A DNA stretch of 64,000 bases from Aureliella sp963715275 (lineage in GTDB: Bacteria; Planctomycetota; Planctomycetia; Pirellulales; Pirellulaceae). A program made the position numbers and the translations under genes. Below the pieces are notes generated by a model that had not been told where the DNA came from, made no database searches, and saw nothing but the letters and a program-made list of their open reading frames with translations. The stretch lies in assembly GCA_963715275.1 (NCBI GenBank), contig CAVQSF010000035.1:930001-994000 (forward strand). Direction: 5' to 3'. Positions 8,013-18,251 of the stretch are shown in pieces; position 1 is the first letter of the stretch, and every line of letters starts with the position of its first letter.

Positions 8013-9125
8013 ATGCATTCCACCCACCTCCGGCGCGAACACATTCATGGTGTGCTAATAGGTGCCGCCATTGGGGAGGCGTTGGGCTATGCGCGTAACT
8101 CGCTGACGCGGCGAACCGCCATCGAGATGTTCGGCCGCTCTCCGCTGCACTACAGCTTCGTCCCCAAGCATGGTGTTTACGGGGACGATACACGGCTGAC
8201 AATCATGAACGCTCAGGCGCTGCTAAATTCGCGCTGCGATCTGAGAAGCCTGCGCCGGGCCTTCACTTGGCGGTTGAGTTGGTACTTGCTGAGTCTGCCC
8301 AGCGGAGCGCGTCGATCGACGCTAACTGCGGCGTCTCGTGCCTGGCTACGGAGGTTGGGAGTCAAACCCGGCGTCGATGCCACCGATCCAGGAGCTTGCT
8401 CAAGGGCTATTTTTTCCACGCTGGCCATTCACGGAACAGGGCATAGACTCCACAAATGGGTGGAGGAGTCAACTCGGATGACACACACCAATCCGCAAAC
8501 AATCGATTGTTGCAAGGTCTTGGCCACCCTCGCTGAATGTGGCATCAACTACAAACCTGACAGCTTGGACAGTCAGGTCGTGCTGCAGGCGGCGATCGAG
8601 GCGAGTTCGGGGGACGAACTCAAGTCAAAACTTTCCGAATTGTCGGGGTTCCTACACGAGGGACGGGCACCCAGCGCGGTAGCACGTCGTTTTGGTTGGG
8701 AGACGAAGATCGATGATCATGTTCTTCCAGTGACGGTCATGTCGACCTTCTGTTGGCTGCGATACCCAAACAAGTTTCGCCGGGCGGTGGAAAGTGCGAT
8801 CTGCTTGGGCGGCGCGTCGTCGTCGCTGGGGTGTATTGTGGGCAGCTTGGTCGGGGCGCACCTGGGACAAGCGGAGTTATCGCGGCGACTGCTTAAAAGG
8901 CTCAACAGCAGTCCGCACGACGCGGCGTGGATCGAGGCGTTGGCGGAGCGTTTTTCTCACTGGCCGCATGGTGCCGACGATCTCCACGTGGCCCCTGCTC
9001 AATCATCCGATCCCATCATGCAATTCATTCGCAACGTCTCAACCATTCCATATTTTGCTTTTCATACTGCCTATCGGCTGCCTTTCAAACACTCGCCGCG
9101 CAGATTGCCTCGCCGCCTGCGATAA
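8013..9125 (+). CDS. ADP-ribosylglycohydrolase-family protein with degenerate metal site
   Basis: Members of this all-helical family remove ADP-ribose from proteins or DNA using two Mg ions. The N-terminal signatures are intact: GVLIGAAIGEALGYA (residues 14-27) and YGDDTRLT (56-63). The C-terminal signature, normally GGDTDT followed by a G-A helix, reads GGASSS (266-271) followed by LGCIVGSLVGAHLG, so both metal-binding aspartates are gone. The start at 8013 gives 370 residues, family size; an upstream frame to 7872 overlaps the DUF11 gene. It may be a binding or regulatory pseudo-enzyme. The family call is good; activity is doubtful. Confidence 0.83.
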   Translation: MHSTHLRREHIHGVLIGAAIGEALGYARNSLTRRTAIEMFGRSPLHYSFVPKHGVYGDDTRLTIMNAQALLNSRCDLRSLRRAFTWRLSWYLLSLPSGARRSTLTAASRAWLRRLGVKPGVDATDPGACSRAIFSTLAIHGTGHRLHKWVEESTRMTHTNPQTIDCCKVLATLAECGINYKPDSLDSQVVLQAAIEASSGDELKSKLSELSGFLHEGRAPSAVARRFGWETKIDDHVLPVTVMSTFCWLRYPNKFRRAVESAICLGGASSSLGCIVGSLVGAHLGQAELSRRLLKRLNSSPHDAAWIEALAERFSHWPHGADDLHVAPAQSSDPIMQFIRNVSTIPYFAFHTAYRLPFKHSPRRLPRRLR

Positions 9126-9133
9126 AGCTCGGC

Positions 9134-11311
9134 CTATCGTGTCGGAGGTTTCGCTTCTTGCACTTGGGCCCCGAGCGCGTCGTGCAAGACCAGGATTGAA
9201 AACTTGTTGACGCTATCCAAATCGCCAGTGCTGAGGGTTGCATAATCGAATTGTCCTCGCAGATCGGTGTAGCCATCCTTGTAGAAGCGTACCGTGCCGT
9301 CGCTGTGGCGTGCATAGACTTTGACGTAAGCGCTCTCGACGGGGCCCCTCCCCTGCTCTGCCAACACCTGCAATTGTCCGTAAGGTTCGACCAACGTGAC
9401 GCGTAGCGAGTTGGCGGTCACCACCGTGCTCCGCGAGATTCCGGCAGCCCTCACCTCCACCAACAGGTTTCGATTCCTGAGATCCTTGGGTAGTTCCAAA
9501 GCCCGTTCGCCGCCATCCTTCGCAACTTCGAGCTGTTCGCTCAAGTTGGGTTGAATGACCGGCGATGTACGCTCCTTCTGCGACACAAAAGGATTCCGGC
9601 TAAACAGGAGTTCAATGTCCATCAAATAGTAGTTGACTTCAATTTTCTCGAGGTTTCGATGCTGCACGATCAACGCCTGATCGCGCTTCTCAATATCGAG
9701 TGTCGGGGTCTGTTTGGCAGCTTGCTCCTGACCGATCTCTCGTTGATCGGTAAGCAGTTTTTGGCTGGGGTCACGTCCTCGATCAAGCGATACCAGCGGT
9801 GTCGTACGGCCGGCAAGTAGCGCCTCTCGCTCCTGGACTTGGCGGCGAATTTGTGCGAACAACTCGTTCCATCGAGGAACGGGATGGGCGAGGTAGTTGC
9901 TGGCGATCTTCGCGGCTTGAGCATAGTCGCCCCGATAGAAATTGAGGTAGGCGTCCATGAAGTCGTACTGGATTTTTGTAGCAACGTCGTCGCGTGAAAC
10001 ACCCTCAAACGTCGAAAGTGCCTCGTCAATGCGATTTTGGAGCAACATGTAATAGCACAGTTGCAAGTGTTGGTCCGCGAAGACCGTAGTTTGATGTGCC
10101 AGCACATCCAAGAGACCCAGATACTGCCCATGCAAACTTGGGTTTAGAATCGTATGCTTGGTACCAAGTTGATGGACACGGGCAACGACTAACGGTTTGT
10201 AATCGAGATGTTCGTAGCTAAATTGCTCACTCGGAACTACCTTGACTAAAGCCGAGTCGAATACACTACCGAGTTGGGAGATCAGATCTGGGCGGTTGTG
10301 AAGCAATTGCCCGATCCGAGATGCATCTTTGTGTTTCACACTGTAAGCCCATAGCGCCGGTTCGTACCTGCCCGCAGCCGTCAGCAACTCTAGCGTTTGC
10401 TCGTAAAACTGACGATCGGCCATGCGAAAGGCAATATTCGATAAGTCCAATTGTTGTAAGTTGGCGCGCTTCAAAAACTCGAGCACCTGTGCATTGGTGC
10501 CCCACCCCGCTACGTAACTCCAGGTTGATTCATCCACCGATTCCGGCTCTTCCAAAACACGCAATGCGGAGGATTTCGTACCGATCACGTGTTCCATTTG
10601 CCGGCTAATCTGCGCACCGTAATGTTCGAAGTCCCCAGCGGCTGGGAAATAGAACGTGTATTGGACTTGACCCGTACTGTAGGGACCCAACTCCAAAGTG
10701 GAACTGCGGGTCGTCTTGCTGCCGGCAAGCGGCATGGCACCAGCCGGTAGTTGAGTCAGAACATCGACGCGCTGCTTTTGATTGGTAGGATTGGTAACTA
10801 CCACGCTAGTTCGGTAGGGTACGCCGCGAAGTAGTGGTTGCGACTGGACAGGGCGACTGGCATCTTCGGCGGTGTTGGGGTTCGCCAGGAAAATATCCTG
10901 CCCGGCCAAAATTGACGAAGTGCCCTCCCCTGCCTTGCTCGGTTCGATACTCTCCAAAAAGACGATCGTTGGTGACTCGCAGCTCATGACCAGTTGTTCA
11001 TCCTCCACAACCAACTGGGGTGAGTTGGCTTCGAACGGCAGATCAATAACGGCCAAGGCGCAGAGTGCTTCGCTCAGCGCCGAACAGGGTAAATCTAGAT
11101 CGTTCGGCAAGAATGGTTTTCCTTCCGCCAGGTACTGTTGCCAAAACGGACCGGGTGGAATTAAGTCACTTGTTTGTGCTGCCAACCGCGTCTGGTAATA
11201 GTTGGTGTCCGCCCATTCTTTGGTCTTATCCAAGCTTTGAAAGAGCCCCATGACTCGAGCACCCGCAACGCCCCTACCAAGTCGTTCGACTCCGAAGGGG
11301 ACGTCGCCCAT
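9134..11311 (-). pseudogene. 3' part of a giant secreted protein, separated from its 5' part by a frameshift
   Basis: This frame continues the protein begun by the 15461-11274 frame. Coding character in this frame starts around 11390 (QLRRGLAKGEKQLGELRESL); the first ATG after that is at 11311, and the frame stays formally open to 11512 through non-protein-like sequence. The product of about 725 residues has a beta-rich segment (YRTSVVVTNPTNQKQRVDVL, PYSTGQVQYTFYFPAAGDF), then a helical, TPR-like part (about residues 250-500) and a C-terminal beta domain that closes with FSILVLHDALGAQVQ. No signal peptide of its own supports its being a fragment. It may still be made by frameshifting or reinitiation. 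Function unknown. Confidence 0.7.
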
Positions 11312-14300
11312 CAAGGACTCTCTGAGTTCCCCCAGTTGTTTCTCGCCTTTGGCAAGACCGCGTCGCAACTGGCGCAGCGTCCGGCAGGTTGGGCATACCG
11401 GGGGCTGCCATGAGTGCAACTTCGTTGGCCTCACCCCCATATCCACCGCCCATGCCGCCCCCGGCAAAATTCTTGCCCATCGCAAACCCGTCGAATCCAG
11501 CATCCGCCCCATCGGAATACACCAACGACGCCAGGTTTTCCATGGCGTCGAGCGCGGAGCCTCCCAAAGCTACTTTGAAACGCTGTTGTCGAACTTCCGC
11601 TGGGATGGGATGGGCTGCCAAGAATTCATCAAGCCAACGTTGTGTTCCAGGACGTGCGGATTCAATACTTTGCGCTAACAGAATTCGCTCGAGCGTATTC
11701 AGCCGTTGGACTCTCCACAACTCGTTGAACTGGGCTATGGAGTCCCCCAGCAGCCAGTGATCTACCAGCTGTTTATCAAGCTTGTGCATCAAAAATGGTT
11801 TGATGACCGAATCAAAGAATGGGCGATCTTTGCAATAGAGGAAGAAGTTGAGTTCATGGCAAGCCAGGGTATTGTACTTGGCCTGTTTCTCTTCGTCCGA
11901 AAGCTGGTTCCAGCTGGTTACAAAGCGAAACTTTTCCCAGTTGGGGTCATTCAATATTGTGTTGTAGAGCTGAAAGACATCAGCCAGCGTGGAATAGGAT
12001 TGCAGCCGCCGCGTCTTGGGATCACCCAATGCTTTGCGACTGCCCGCGGGCAAGAATTCAACTCGCTGGGTTTGGGCCAAACTGGTCTGGGCGTCAAAGG
12101 CGGAGCGCAAGCGCCCATCGCGCGTCGGGAAAGAGCCGTCGCCGCGCACTACCTGCCGTGAGTCGTTAGCCGTGGGATGCACGGCCAAAATGGTCAGCGA
12201 GCTGTAGCCTCGGAACTTGCCCATAGGCACTCGGATTTCACCCTCCATGACCCCTAGATTTGCCAGGACTGCGGCGCCGCCCGCCAGGAAGTCGAAACTT
12301 TTCCAATCGGGATTAACCCCTGCTGGCCGTGCTTCACCCTCGGCAAACGTGTCCGCCTGCCGATCCGCCATTGAGGCGGCTGATGGTATCGCATCTCCAG
12401 CGGCAGCTTGTTGTTCTTGATTCTCCGTCACGGATATTTCCCAGGGATGAATGAGCAACGATGGCTGTGGCAGCATATTACCTGGGTACTTCTTCAATCC
12501 CTGGCGGTCGAGTATATAACTGTACTCTTCATCCAACCGTAGCGAATTGATGTAGAAGCTTTCAACCGGATTGAGTCCCTTCGACGTCAGTGGCAGGTCG
12601 GGAAGGCTCATGGAACTACCGTGCTGCCGATCCACCGAGAAGACGTCGGCGACAATGTGGACACGAGTCATCGGGTCCGCACCGTCAAGCTTGACGATCA
12701 GCTCGTCGGGCCCCATGATCACCTCGCGAATGACCAACGGAGTACGCCGCGAGGCTTGGAGGATGCGACTCCTTCCGACCGCAAACTCTCCCGTGACGGC
12801 AGCATCGCTGACCGAGATACGCACAGACTGAGACACCTCGTGGTCCTCTAACAGATAGTCTCCCGCCGGCAAACCAGAGACAGTCAGAGACCCAGGCTTG
12901 AATTGCAACTTGTCCACTCTACTGGCTTGCTGGACTCCTTTTCGCAGCTCGTACAGCGAGAAGTGACTCTGGTCGGAACTTTCCTTGCCAAGCGGTAATT
13001 CCAACGATTGGTCGGAGGCGAGTTGGACATTCCCCGGCCAATCGCGGTGGAAGGTGGACAGTGTAAAGACTGACGTTTGAATGCCTTCCGCGCTCACCTG
13101 GATCGAATCGATTTGGTCCAAGTTCCCTAGACGAATCGCACCCCGATCGTCGGTCGCCAGTGAAAAGTGATGGAGATTCTTGAACTGTCGGGCTTTGACT
13201 GAAACCGAAACAGGCAGGCGTGATAAAGCCTCACCATTACGGCCGAGCACCATTAGGCGGTAGCCATCCGGGAGGTGCTCCATGAAAAAGTCACCAATTT
13301 GTGCCGAAGCCGCAATGCCATTGCAGGAGACGGAATGGACTGCAGTGACCGTTTGTTTTTCGTCACGGTTTTGATTGTAAACCTGGCCGGAGAGTTCAAA
13401 GCGAAGTTCCTTCAGGCGTTGAGGTACCAAGAACGAATGTACCAGCTCATCTCCGTCTTCTAGATCGAGCTGGCTGACCGTCGAGGAAGTCGAGATGCCA
13501 TCGGCGTCGGTGGCCGTAATCGTTAGCCTGGGATCTTCCAAGAGAGAGATGCTGATCGGGAAACCGTTGCAAGTGAGGCGCGTGTTGATAGCCACAGCAG
13601 CTTGCGTACCCGCGACCAGTGACTGGCGATCGAGCAAAAAGGCTGCTTGCAACTGATACGACTCGCTAGAGTGTGCGATCGTGGCCCTGGAAGCGAAATC
13701 ACCATCGACCAGAAGGATTTTGCGAGTGACCGTTTTCTCCGCGTAGGGCACAATGACTTGTCCCTGGTCGCTCTCGTACTTGCGACCGCCCATCTCGATA
13801 TGAGCCGATGTAACCGGTTTGCCGGTTTCGTCGTAAATCTGAAAGACCTGTCCTGCATCTCCCAGGCGTTCCGCGGCAACTAGAGCACCTTTTTGAATCA
13901 GAGCACGACTGCGCTGACCGGCGCCCAGTAAATCCACGACCCACACACCCCGTCCCTCGAGATCGGACAGGTCGATGCTCTCGACATGCCTGATTTCACC
14001 GGGCTGTGCATAGGTGAGTTGTCTCTGGGCATTCGCCACAAGGCCATCCAAATCGATATTTGTGCTGATGGCTTCATCGTGATTCTGTAGATAGGACAGC
14101 GTGTTGATCTCGTAGATCTTGATCAGCAAGTCATTCACATTCTTGATTTCGACGTCCAGCCGGACTGTCTCATCCGCCTTGAAAAATGTCTGATTGTGAG
14201 GCGCGAAACGAATCTCCACGCGCTCACGCAACTGCTTCTGTTCACTCGGACTCAGCTTGGCATACCAAGTGGCCTGGTTACCAAGGCCATACAAGATCTT

Positions 14301-15461
14301 GGTTTCGGCAAAAACCTGCTCAAGGTATTCGCGATTCAGGTAGCTGGCGAATCCGTCGACGTTCGGATCCCCTTGGAAGAAGTGTTCGAGATGTCGCCGC
14401 ACAAGTTCGCCGTCATCCGCCATCGGCGGTAAAGGAACCTCCGGCAAGGAGTAGGCCATATTGGCTAATGGCACACGCTGATTGCGAAGCGGCGTTACCA
14501 AGTAGTAGGGGGCTGATCGGGGCAAAGACAGGTATTCCACGAACAGCTTCCGATCAAACCTGTTTTCACTGAGGTTCAATCGCAGCAGGTTACCCAGGGC
14601 CAAGGCTTTGAAACTGTTCTGGGATGGAGGCAGTGTCCGGCTCCACCCGACAAGTCGATCCAAATATACCCTTAGCTCAGCTTTGTCCGACAGCGGCGTT
14701 CCCTCCGGTGGCGCCAGTCTGGCGACATAAGCTCGGATAAATCGATCCGTCTCCAACAGTTCTCGCCGCGTCCGCAGCAGTTCGTCCAACTGCTCGAGCG
14801 TAAGCAACCCATGAACGCGGGCCCAGCCGAAGCCCTGCGATTCTTTCAGCTGTAATTCCTCGGCAATTCGCTTGACGACTAGCGGTAGATCGGCGCGCTC
14901 CAGTCGACCGACTAGCGCACGCAATTGATCGGGGGCAAGCGGCCTATCAAGGACCAGTGCCAGGCCGCTGCTTTCCAGTTGGCCGAGACTGCGATCGCGC
15001 GAGAGGGCGTCTTCCAAGAGGGCGGCGACGGTCAGGGACGTGTTATCAAGCTCCGAAGCTAAAGCCGCCGCGCGATCCTTCGAGGGTGGCGCCTGGTTAA
15101 AATCAAGGTTCAAATTGCGCTGCAGATATTCGAGCGCTTGAGTGGGGTTCACGTCGTAGGCCAGCAGCACTTGTCGCGTGCGCATGTTTCGCACTTGAGG
15201 CGTGTCGCCAAACTTGGCTCGCCATTGCTCCAGGATCGCATCAGCATCCGCCAGCTGTTTTTCGTTCTGATAGTGCAGGCAGTGAAAGTAGTAGTACTCC
15301 TCTGTCCCTGGTATCAGCTCCGCTAACGCCGTGCGTCTGTCCTCGGACAAGGCGAACTTTTCAATAAAGCCGATTTCTTGCTGGCCCAGCACGCTCGAAC
15401 TCCCTAGCTTGAGACAGAGAATGAAACCCGTAGCGACAGTGGCTAATCGTACTCGCGACAT
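11274..15461 (-). pseudogene. 5' part of a giant secreted macroglobulin-like protein, interrupted by a frameshift
   Basis: The ATG at 15461 begins with a signal peptide (LATVATGFILCLKLGSSSVLGQ). A helical region of about 400 residues is followed by repeated beta domains with the style of alpha-2-macroglobulin MG domains: RFAPHNQTFFKADETVRLDVEI and KIYEINTLSYL, QIYDETGKPVTSAHIEMGG, VRISVSDAAVTGEF. Near the end comes a Gly-rich hinge (KNFAGGGMGGGYGGEANEV), after which the frame degenerates into RSCQRRETTGG and stops at 11274. The next frame carries the continuation, so the ancestral protein would be about 2,090 residues. No thioester motif (GCGEQ) was seen. Assembly error, real disruption or programmed +1 shift are all possible. 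Confidence 0.72.
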
Positions 15462-15773
15462 GGCTAGAACCTCTCAGGCAGTTCAAATTGTAGGCGTTAA
15501 GGGGTGAAGTCGGTTCGAACGCGCATGGGATGGAAAACGGCTTCGGGAGTCAAAAACCGGAATGGCCCATCGGGAGACTGGCATTCTGGAAGCGCGCACC
15601 CGTTTTGCCACCGTTTCCCGACAGGCGAACGAACCAGTCTAGGACGCTGAGGCTGTCGTGGGGACGGAAGCGGCGAATTGGAAAAAAGAAGTTCGTCGCT
15701 CTCCCACCAGCCCCATGTGTTCGCAACTGCCTCTCAAAGGCTAGACGCTGAAGATTTGAGGTTGTTCCCAATT
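15462..15773. other. Intergenic region without a recognised gene
   Basis: 312 bases between the end of the phosphatase gene and the start of the giant secreted gene, both on the minus strand. It should contain the promoter of the giant gene. Short open frames on both strands lack protein character. An imperfect pair of arms (GCGGCGAA and TTCGTCGC, near 15671-15700) could form a hairpin, without a T-run. Confidence 0.4.
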
Positions 15774-16604
15774 CTATCCCAAGCTTGGGACAATCTTCGC
15801 TAATGCAGCCAGAGCTTGATCGTGGACGGGGCCATTGCTTCCCACGCCGTCGCCCCCGAAGACGGTCGGTTGTCCCGCCCAGTCAGTGAAGCGGCCACCC
15901 GCCTCTTCAATCACGGGTGCCACCGCAGCCAGGTCCCAGGGATTCGCCACCGGGTCGACCATTAATTCGGCACGTCCAGTGGCCACCAGCAAATAGCCAT
16001 ATCCATCACCCCAGGATCGCGTGATGTACGCGGCCTTTTCCAATTGAAGATAAGCATCCCCTGCCCCGCGGGCAGCGAAACCGTCGACTTGAGAAACGAC
16101 AAACAGCCCATCTTCCAGCGACCGTTTTGAGGTGTGGCATCGCTGGCAAGCTGCCCCGCGTACTGAATGCCAGGCTCCACTTCCGCGAGCGGCAAAGACA
16201 ACCTCATCCAGCGCCGGTAGATAGATGACTCCGCCCAGGCATTCCCGGCCTCGAACGATCCCGACTAATGTCGAATAGAGCGGCACGCCAGAAATAAAGC
16301 TCTTGGTGCCATCGATAGGATCGACAATCCACTGGTACTCGCTGGTACCCTGCTGCTCACCAAATTCCTCACCTAATATGGCATCGTCGGGAAAGAGATT
16401 CGCAAGTTGCGCACGGATGAGCTCCTCGGCCCCCTTGTCCGCCATCGTCACTGGCGAGTCGTCACCCTTCCTTTCGACCTGAATGTCTCTCGACTGGAAT
16501 AACTCCAGAGTGAACTTCCCGGCTGCTATCCCAATGTCCACAGCCGCAGCCAGACGTCCGTCGAGTGCATGGGCTACGGTTGGTGGTAATTGGATGTCCG
16601 ACAT
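15774..16604 (-). CDS. hisN: Inositol monophosphatase family phosphatase, probably histidinol-phosphatase
   Basis: A Mg-dependent sugar or amino-alcohol phosphatase. Family signatures are VERKGDDSPVTMADKGAEE, ILGEEFGE, the metal site WIVDPIDGTKSFI, and a C-terminal VANPWDLAAVAPVIEEAGG. The DPIDGTKSF and GDGYGY variants are those of the histidinol-phosphatase (HisN) branch, which dephosphorylates histidinol phosphate in histidine synthesis; inositol phosphate or PAP cannot be ruled out. The ATG at 16604 follows the lspA stop by one base and gives 276 residues, so it is translated as the last gene of the dksA-like/lspA operon. The 14 upstream codons belong to lspA sequence. Confidence 0.85.
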   Translation of the reverse strand: MSDIQLPPTVAHALDGRLAAAVDIGIAAGKFTLELFQSRDIQVERKGDDSPVTMADKGAEELIRAQLANLFPDDAILGEEFGEQQGTSEYQWIVDPIDGTKSFISGVPLYSTLVGIVRGRECLGGVIYLPALDEVVFAARGSGAWHSVRGAACQRCHTSKRSLEDGLFVVSQVDGFAARGAGDAYLQLEKAAYITRSWGDGYGYLLVATGRAELMVDPVANPWDLAAVAPVIEEAGGRFTDWAGQPTVFGGDGVGSNGPVHDQALAALAKIVPSLG

Positions 16605-16605
16605 G

Positions 16606-17205
16606 CTAGGTCTTCGTAATTTTCGTATCTTCGCGGGACGCCCCATCGACCTTGGCGTCGGGCTTCGGTGGCAGGAAAATCGAGTGGGCTACGAGCATGA
16701 TCGCCCCGCACACCAGCAGGCTGTCGGCGATATTAAAGTTCGGCCAAACCCACTGTTCGTTGTAGCGAAACAGAATCCAATCGCGAACGCCGCTAGCCCA
16801 TTCGGGTTGAACCGCAGGTGGGTTCCAGAGCCCAAGCCGATCGTAGAGATTGCCGAAGATACCACCGGTAACACAACCCAGTGCGACCAGCAACCACCAG
16901 CTTTCTATGGCCCGAAACTTGTGCAGCCAAACGACGATCGCCGCTGCAGCTAGAATCGACAGACCTGCGAAAACAAGTCCGAAACCCGCCCCCATGCCAA
17001 ACAGGGCACCAGGATTGACGGCCGTCTCGATCCCTACATAGGGTTCGACAACCCACCAAGGAGGTAATTCACCAGGCAATCCACGCCACGCGAAGACCCA
17101 TTGCTTGGTGAGAAGATCGAGACTGGTGCCGGTCACACCAATCAACGTGAAAGATATCCATCGTGTCCAGGCAGCGCGACTGGTCCGCTGCTCGCCGTGA
17201 GACAC
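16606..17205 (-). CDS. lspA: Lipoprotein signal peptidase (signal peptidase II)
   Basis: Aspartyl protease of the cytoplasmic membrane that removes the signal peptide from prolipoproteins. The two catalytic aspartates are in GNLYDRLG and FNIADSLL. Four hydrophobic segments are visible (near WISFTLIGVTG, LVFAGLSILAAAAIVVW, WWLLVALGCVTGGIF, LLVCGAIMLVAHSIF). The GTG at 17205 lies one base after the preceding stop, with GGAAAA just upstream; a GTG at 17238 would add 11 residues inside the dksA-like gene. The C-terminus ends in a basic/acidic tail (DAKVDGASREDTKITKT). Lipoproteins encoded at 4250 and 6544 would be its substrates. Confidence 0.94.
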   Translation of the reverse strand: MSHGEQRTSRAAWTRWISFTLIGVTGTSLDLLTKQWVFAWRGLPGELPPWWVVEPYVGIETAVNPGALFGMGAGFGLVFAGLSILAAAAIVVWLHKFRAIESWWLLVALGCVTGGIFGNLYDRLGLWNPPAVQPEWASGVRDWILFRYNEQWVWPNFNIADSLLVCGAIMLVAHSIFLPPKPDAKVDGASREDTKITKT

Positions 17206-17206
17206 T

Positions 17207-18061
17207 TTAGTTTTCCAGTTTAGAGGCACACTTGACACAGAATGGGGTATCCGGAATCACTTCCAATCGGGCTTTGGGAATGCGACCCCCGCATTCCTCG
17301 CAGGCACCGTACGATCCGTCAGCAATCTTTTCAAGGGCAGCTTCGATCTGCTCCAGGCGATCGCCATCCGAAGACAGAAGATTGAGCGTAAATTCCTGCT
17401 CAAAGCTGTGTGTTCCAACTTCCGCAGGGTGCAAAGGTGCACGGTTATCCATGCTGCCCTCGGGCCCAAGTGCCTCTTGAGACATCATGTTGACATCGCC
17501 CAGTAGTCGAGCCCTGGTACTGAGCAGTATGATCCGGAACTTCTCGTAGTCGTTGCTCTGCGCTTTGGACTTCTTGAGGCCGCGGGCTGCCGACTGCGTG
17601 CCACTCAGCTGCTTGGCCACAGTTTTCTGGGCGGTAGGTGTCGTGGATGTCGACTTAGTGGATGTCGACTTCGAGGGAGCCGACTTCGAGGGAGCCGACT
17701 TCTTCGCCGAAATTTTGTGGGTGCCGGCCTTGGCTTTGGCAGCTACACCAGTTCGGGCTTTTGCGGAAGTCGTCGTCGACTTCTTGCCAGCTGCTACGCT
17801 GCCTGAGGTGATTTTTCGCGAAGTCTGCTTGCCATTTAGGCGTTGAGCTTTCGCGGAGGCCGCCGTTTTGGTTGACTCTTTAGGCTTTTTCGTTGCAGTG
17901 GCTTTTTTCCTGGTAGACGCAGTCGAAGACTTGGAGGCTGTCGTTTTCCTTCCGGTGTTCTTCTGAGCCGCTTTTTTGCCGCCACTCCCCTTCGCACCGT
18001 TGGCGGAAGGCTGAATAGCTGACTTGGCGACCTTCTTTGTCGAGCGTTTCTTGGGGCTCAA
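17207..18061 (-). CDS. DksA/TraR-type zinc finger protein with histone-H1-like N-terminal tail
   Basis: The C-terminal 110 residues are a DksA/TraR-family module: a coiled-coil-like segment (DYEKFRIILLSTRARLLGDV) and a four-cysteine zinc finger (GACEECGGRIPKARLEVIPDTPFCVKCASK). Such proteins bind RNA polymerase through its secondary channel. The first 170 residues are almost only Lys, Ala, Ser and Thr, like a histone H1 tail, and should bind DNA or RNA non-specifically. Within it, tandem 15-base units encode SAPSK and STSTK repeats. No ATG lies upstream of the finger module, so a TTG at 18061 preceded by GGAAAG is the likely start. It is the first gene of the operon with lspA and hisN. The fusion is uncommon; its effect is unknown. 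Confidence 0.8.
   Translation of the reverse strand: MSPKKRSTKKVAKSAIQPSANGAKGSGGKKAAQKNTGRKTTASKSSTASTRKKATATKKPKESTKTAASAKAQRLNGKQTSRKITSGSVAAGKKSTTTSAKARTGVAAKAKAGTHKISAKKSAPSKSAPSKSTSTKSTSTTPTAQKTVAKQLSGTQSAARGLKKSKAQSNDYEKFRIILLSTRARLLGDVNMMSQEALGPEGSMDNRAPLHPAEVGTHSFEQEFTLNLLSSDGDRLEQIEAALEKIADGSYGACEECGGRIPKARLEVIPDTPFCVKCASKLEN
17643..17702 (-). repeat. Four tandem 15-base units in the H1-like tail
   Basis: Two copies of a unit ending GTGGATGTCGACTT plus one base, then two identical copies of GAGGGAGCCGACTTC (plus strand), encode STSTK, STSTK, SAPSK and SAPSK on the minus strand. The identity at DNA level points to recent slippage expansion of the basic tail. Confidence 0.8.
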
Positions 18062-18100
18062 GGCAAGCTTTCCGGTAATTTTAGGGGGTCTGTGGCAAGA

Positions 18101-18180
18101 ATGGTATGCAAATCGTGGTTTTGTGTCAAACTGACTTTCTACTTTAGGAGAAACACAATGGCATCATAGGGAGTTCCTCC
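18101..18180 (+). promoter_or_regulatory. Possible leader of thrC with mini-ORF and small hairpin
   Basis: AGGAGA followed after seven bases by ATG GCA TCA TAG (18158-18169) would be a well-placed ribosome site on a three-codon frame; the same frame is open back to an ATG at 18101 (22 codons). A small GGAG/CTCC hairpin (18170-18180) follows at once, and its CTCC could also pair with the AGGAG. No threonine-rich leader peptide is present, so classic threonine attenuation is not supported. Regulation of thrC here is a guess. Confidence 0.25.
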
Positions 18181-18251
18181 GATATAACGACAAGATCGCC
18201 AAGTTCACTGATTTTTTGACAATCGCGACTAGTTATTTCAGGGTAAAGGCT

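Noticed and set aside
18101..18215. Threonine attenuator ahead of thrC
   Set aside because: The short frames there have hardly any threonine codons and no terminator/antiterminator pair was found.
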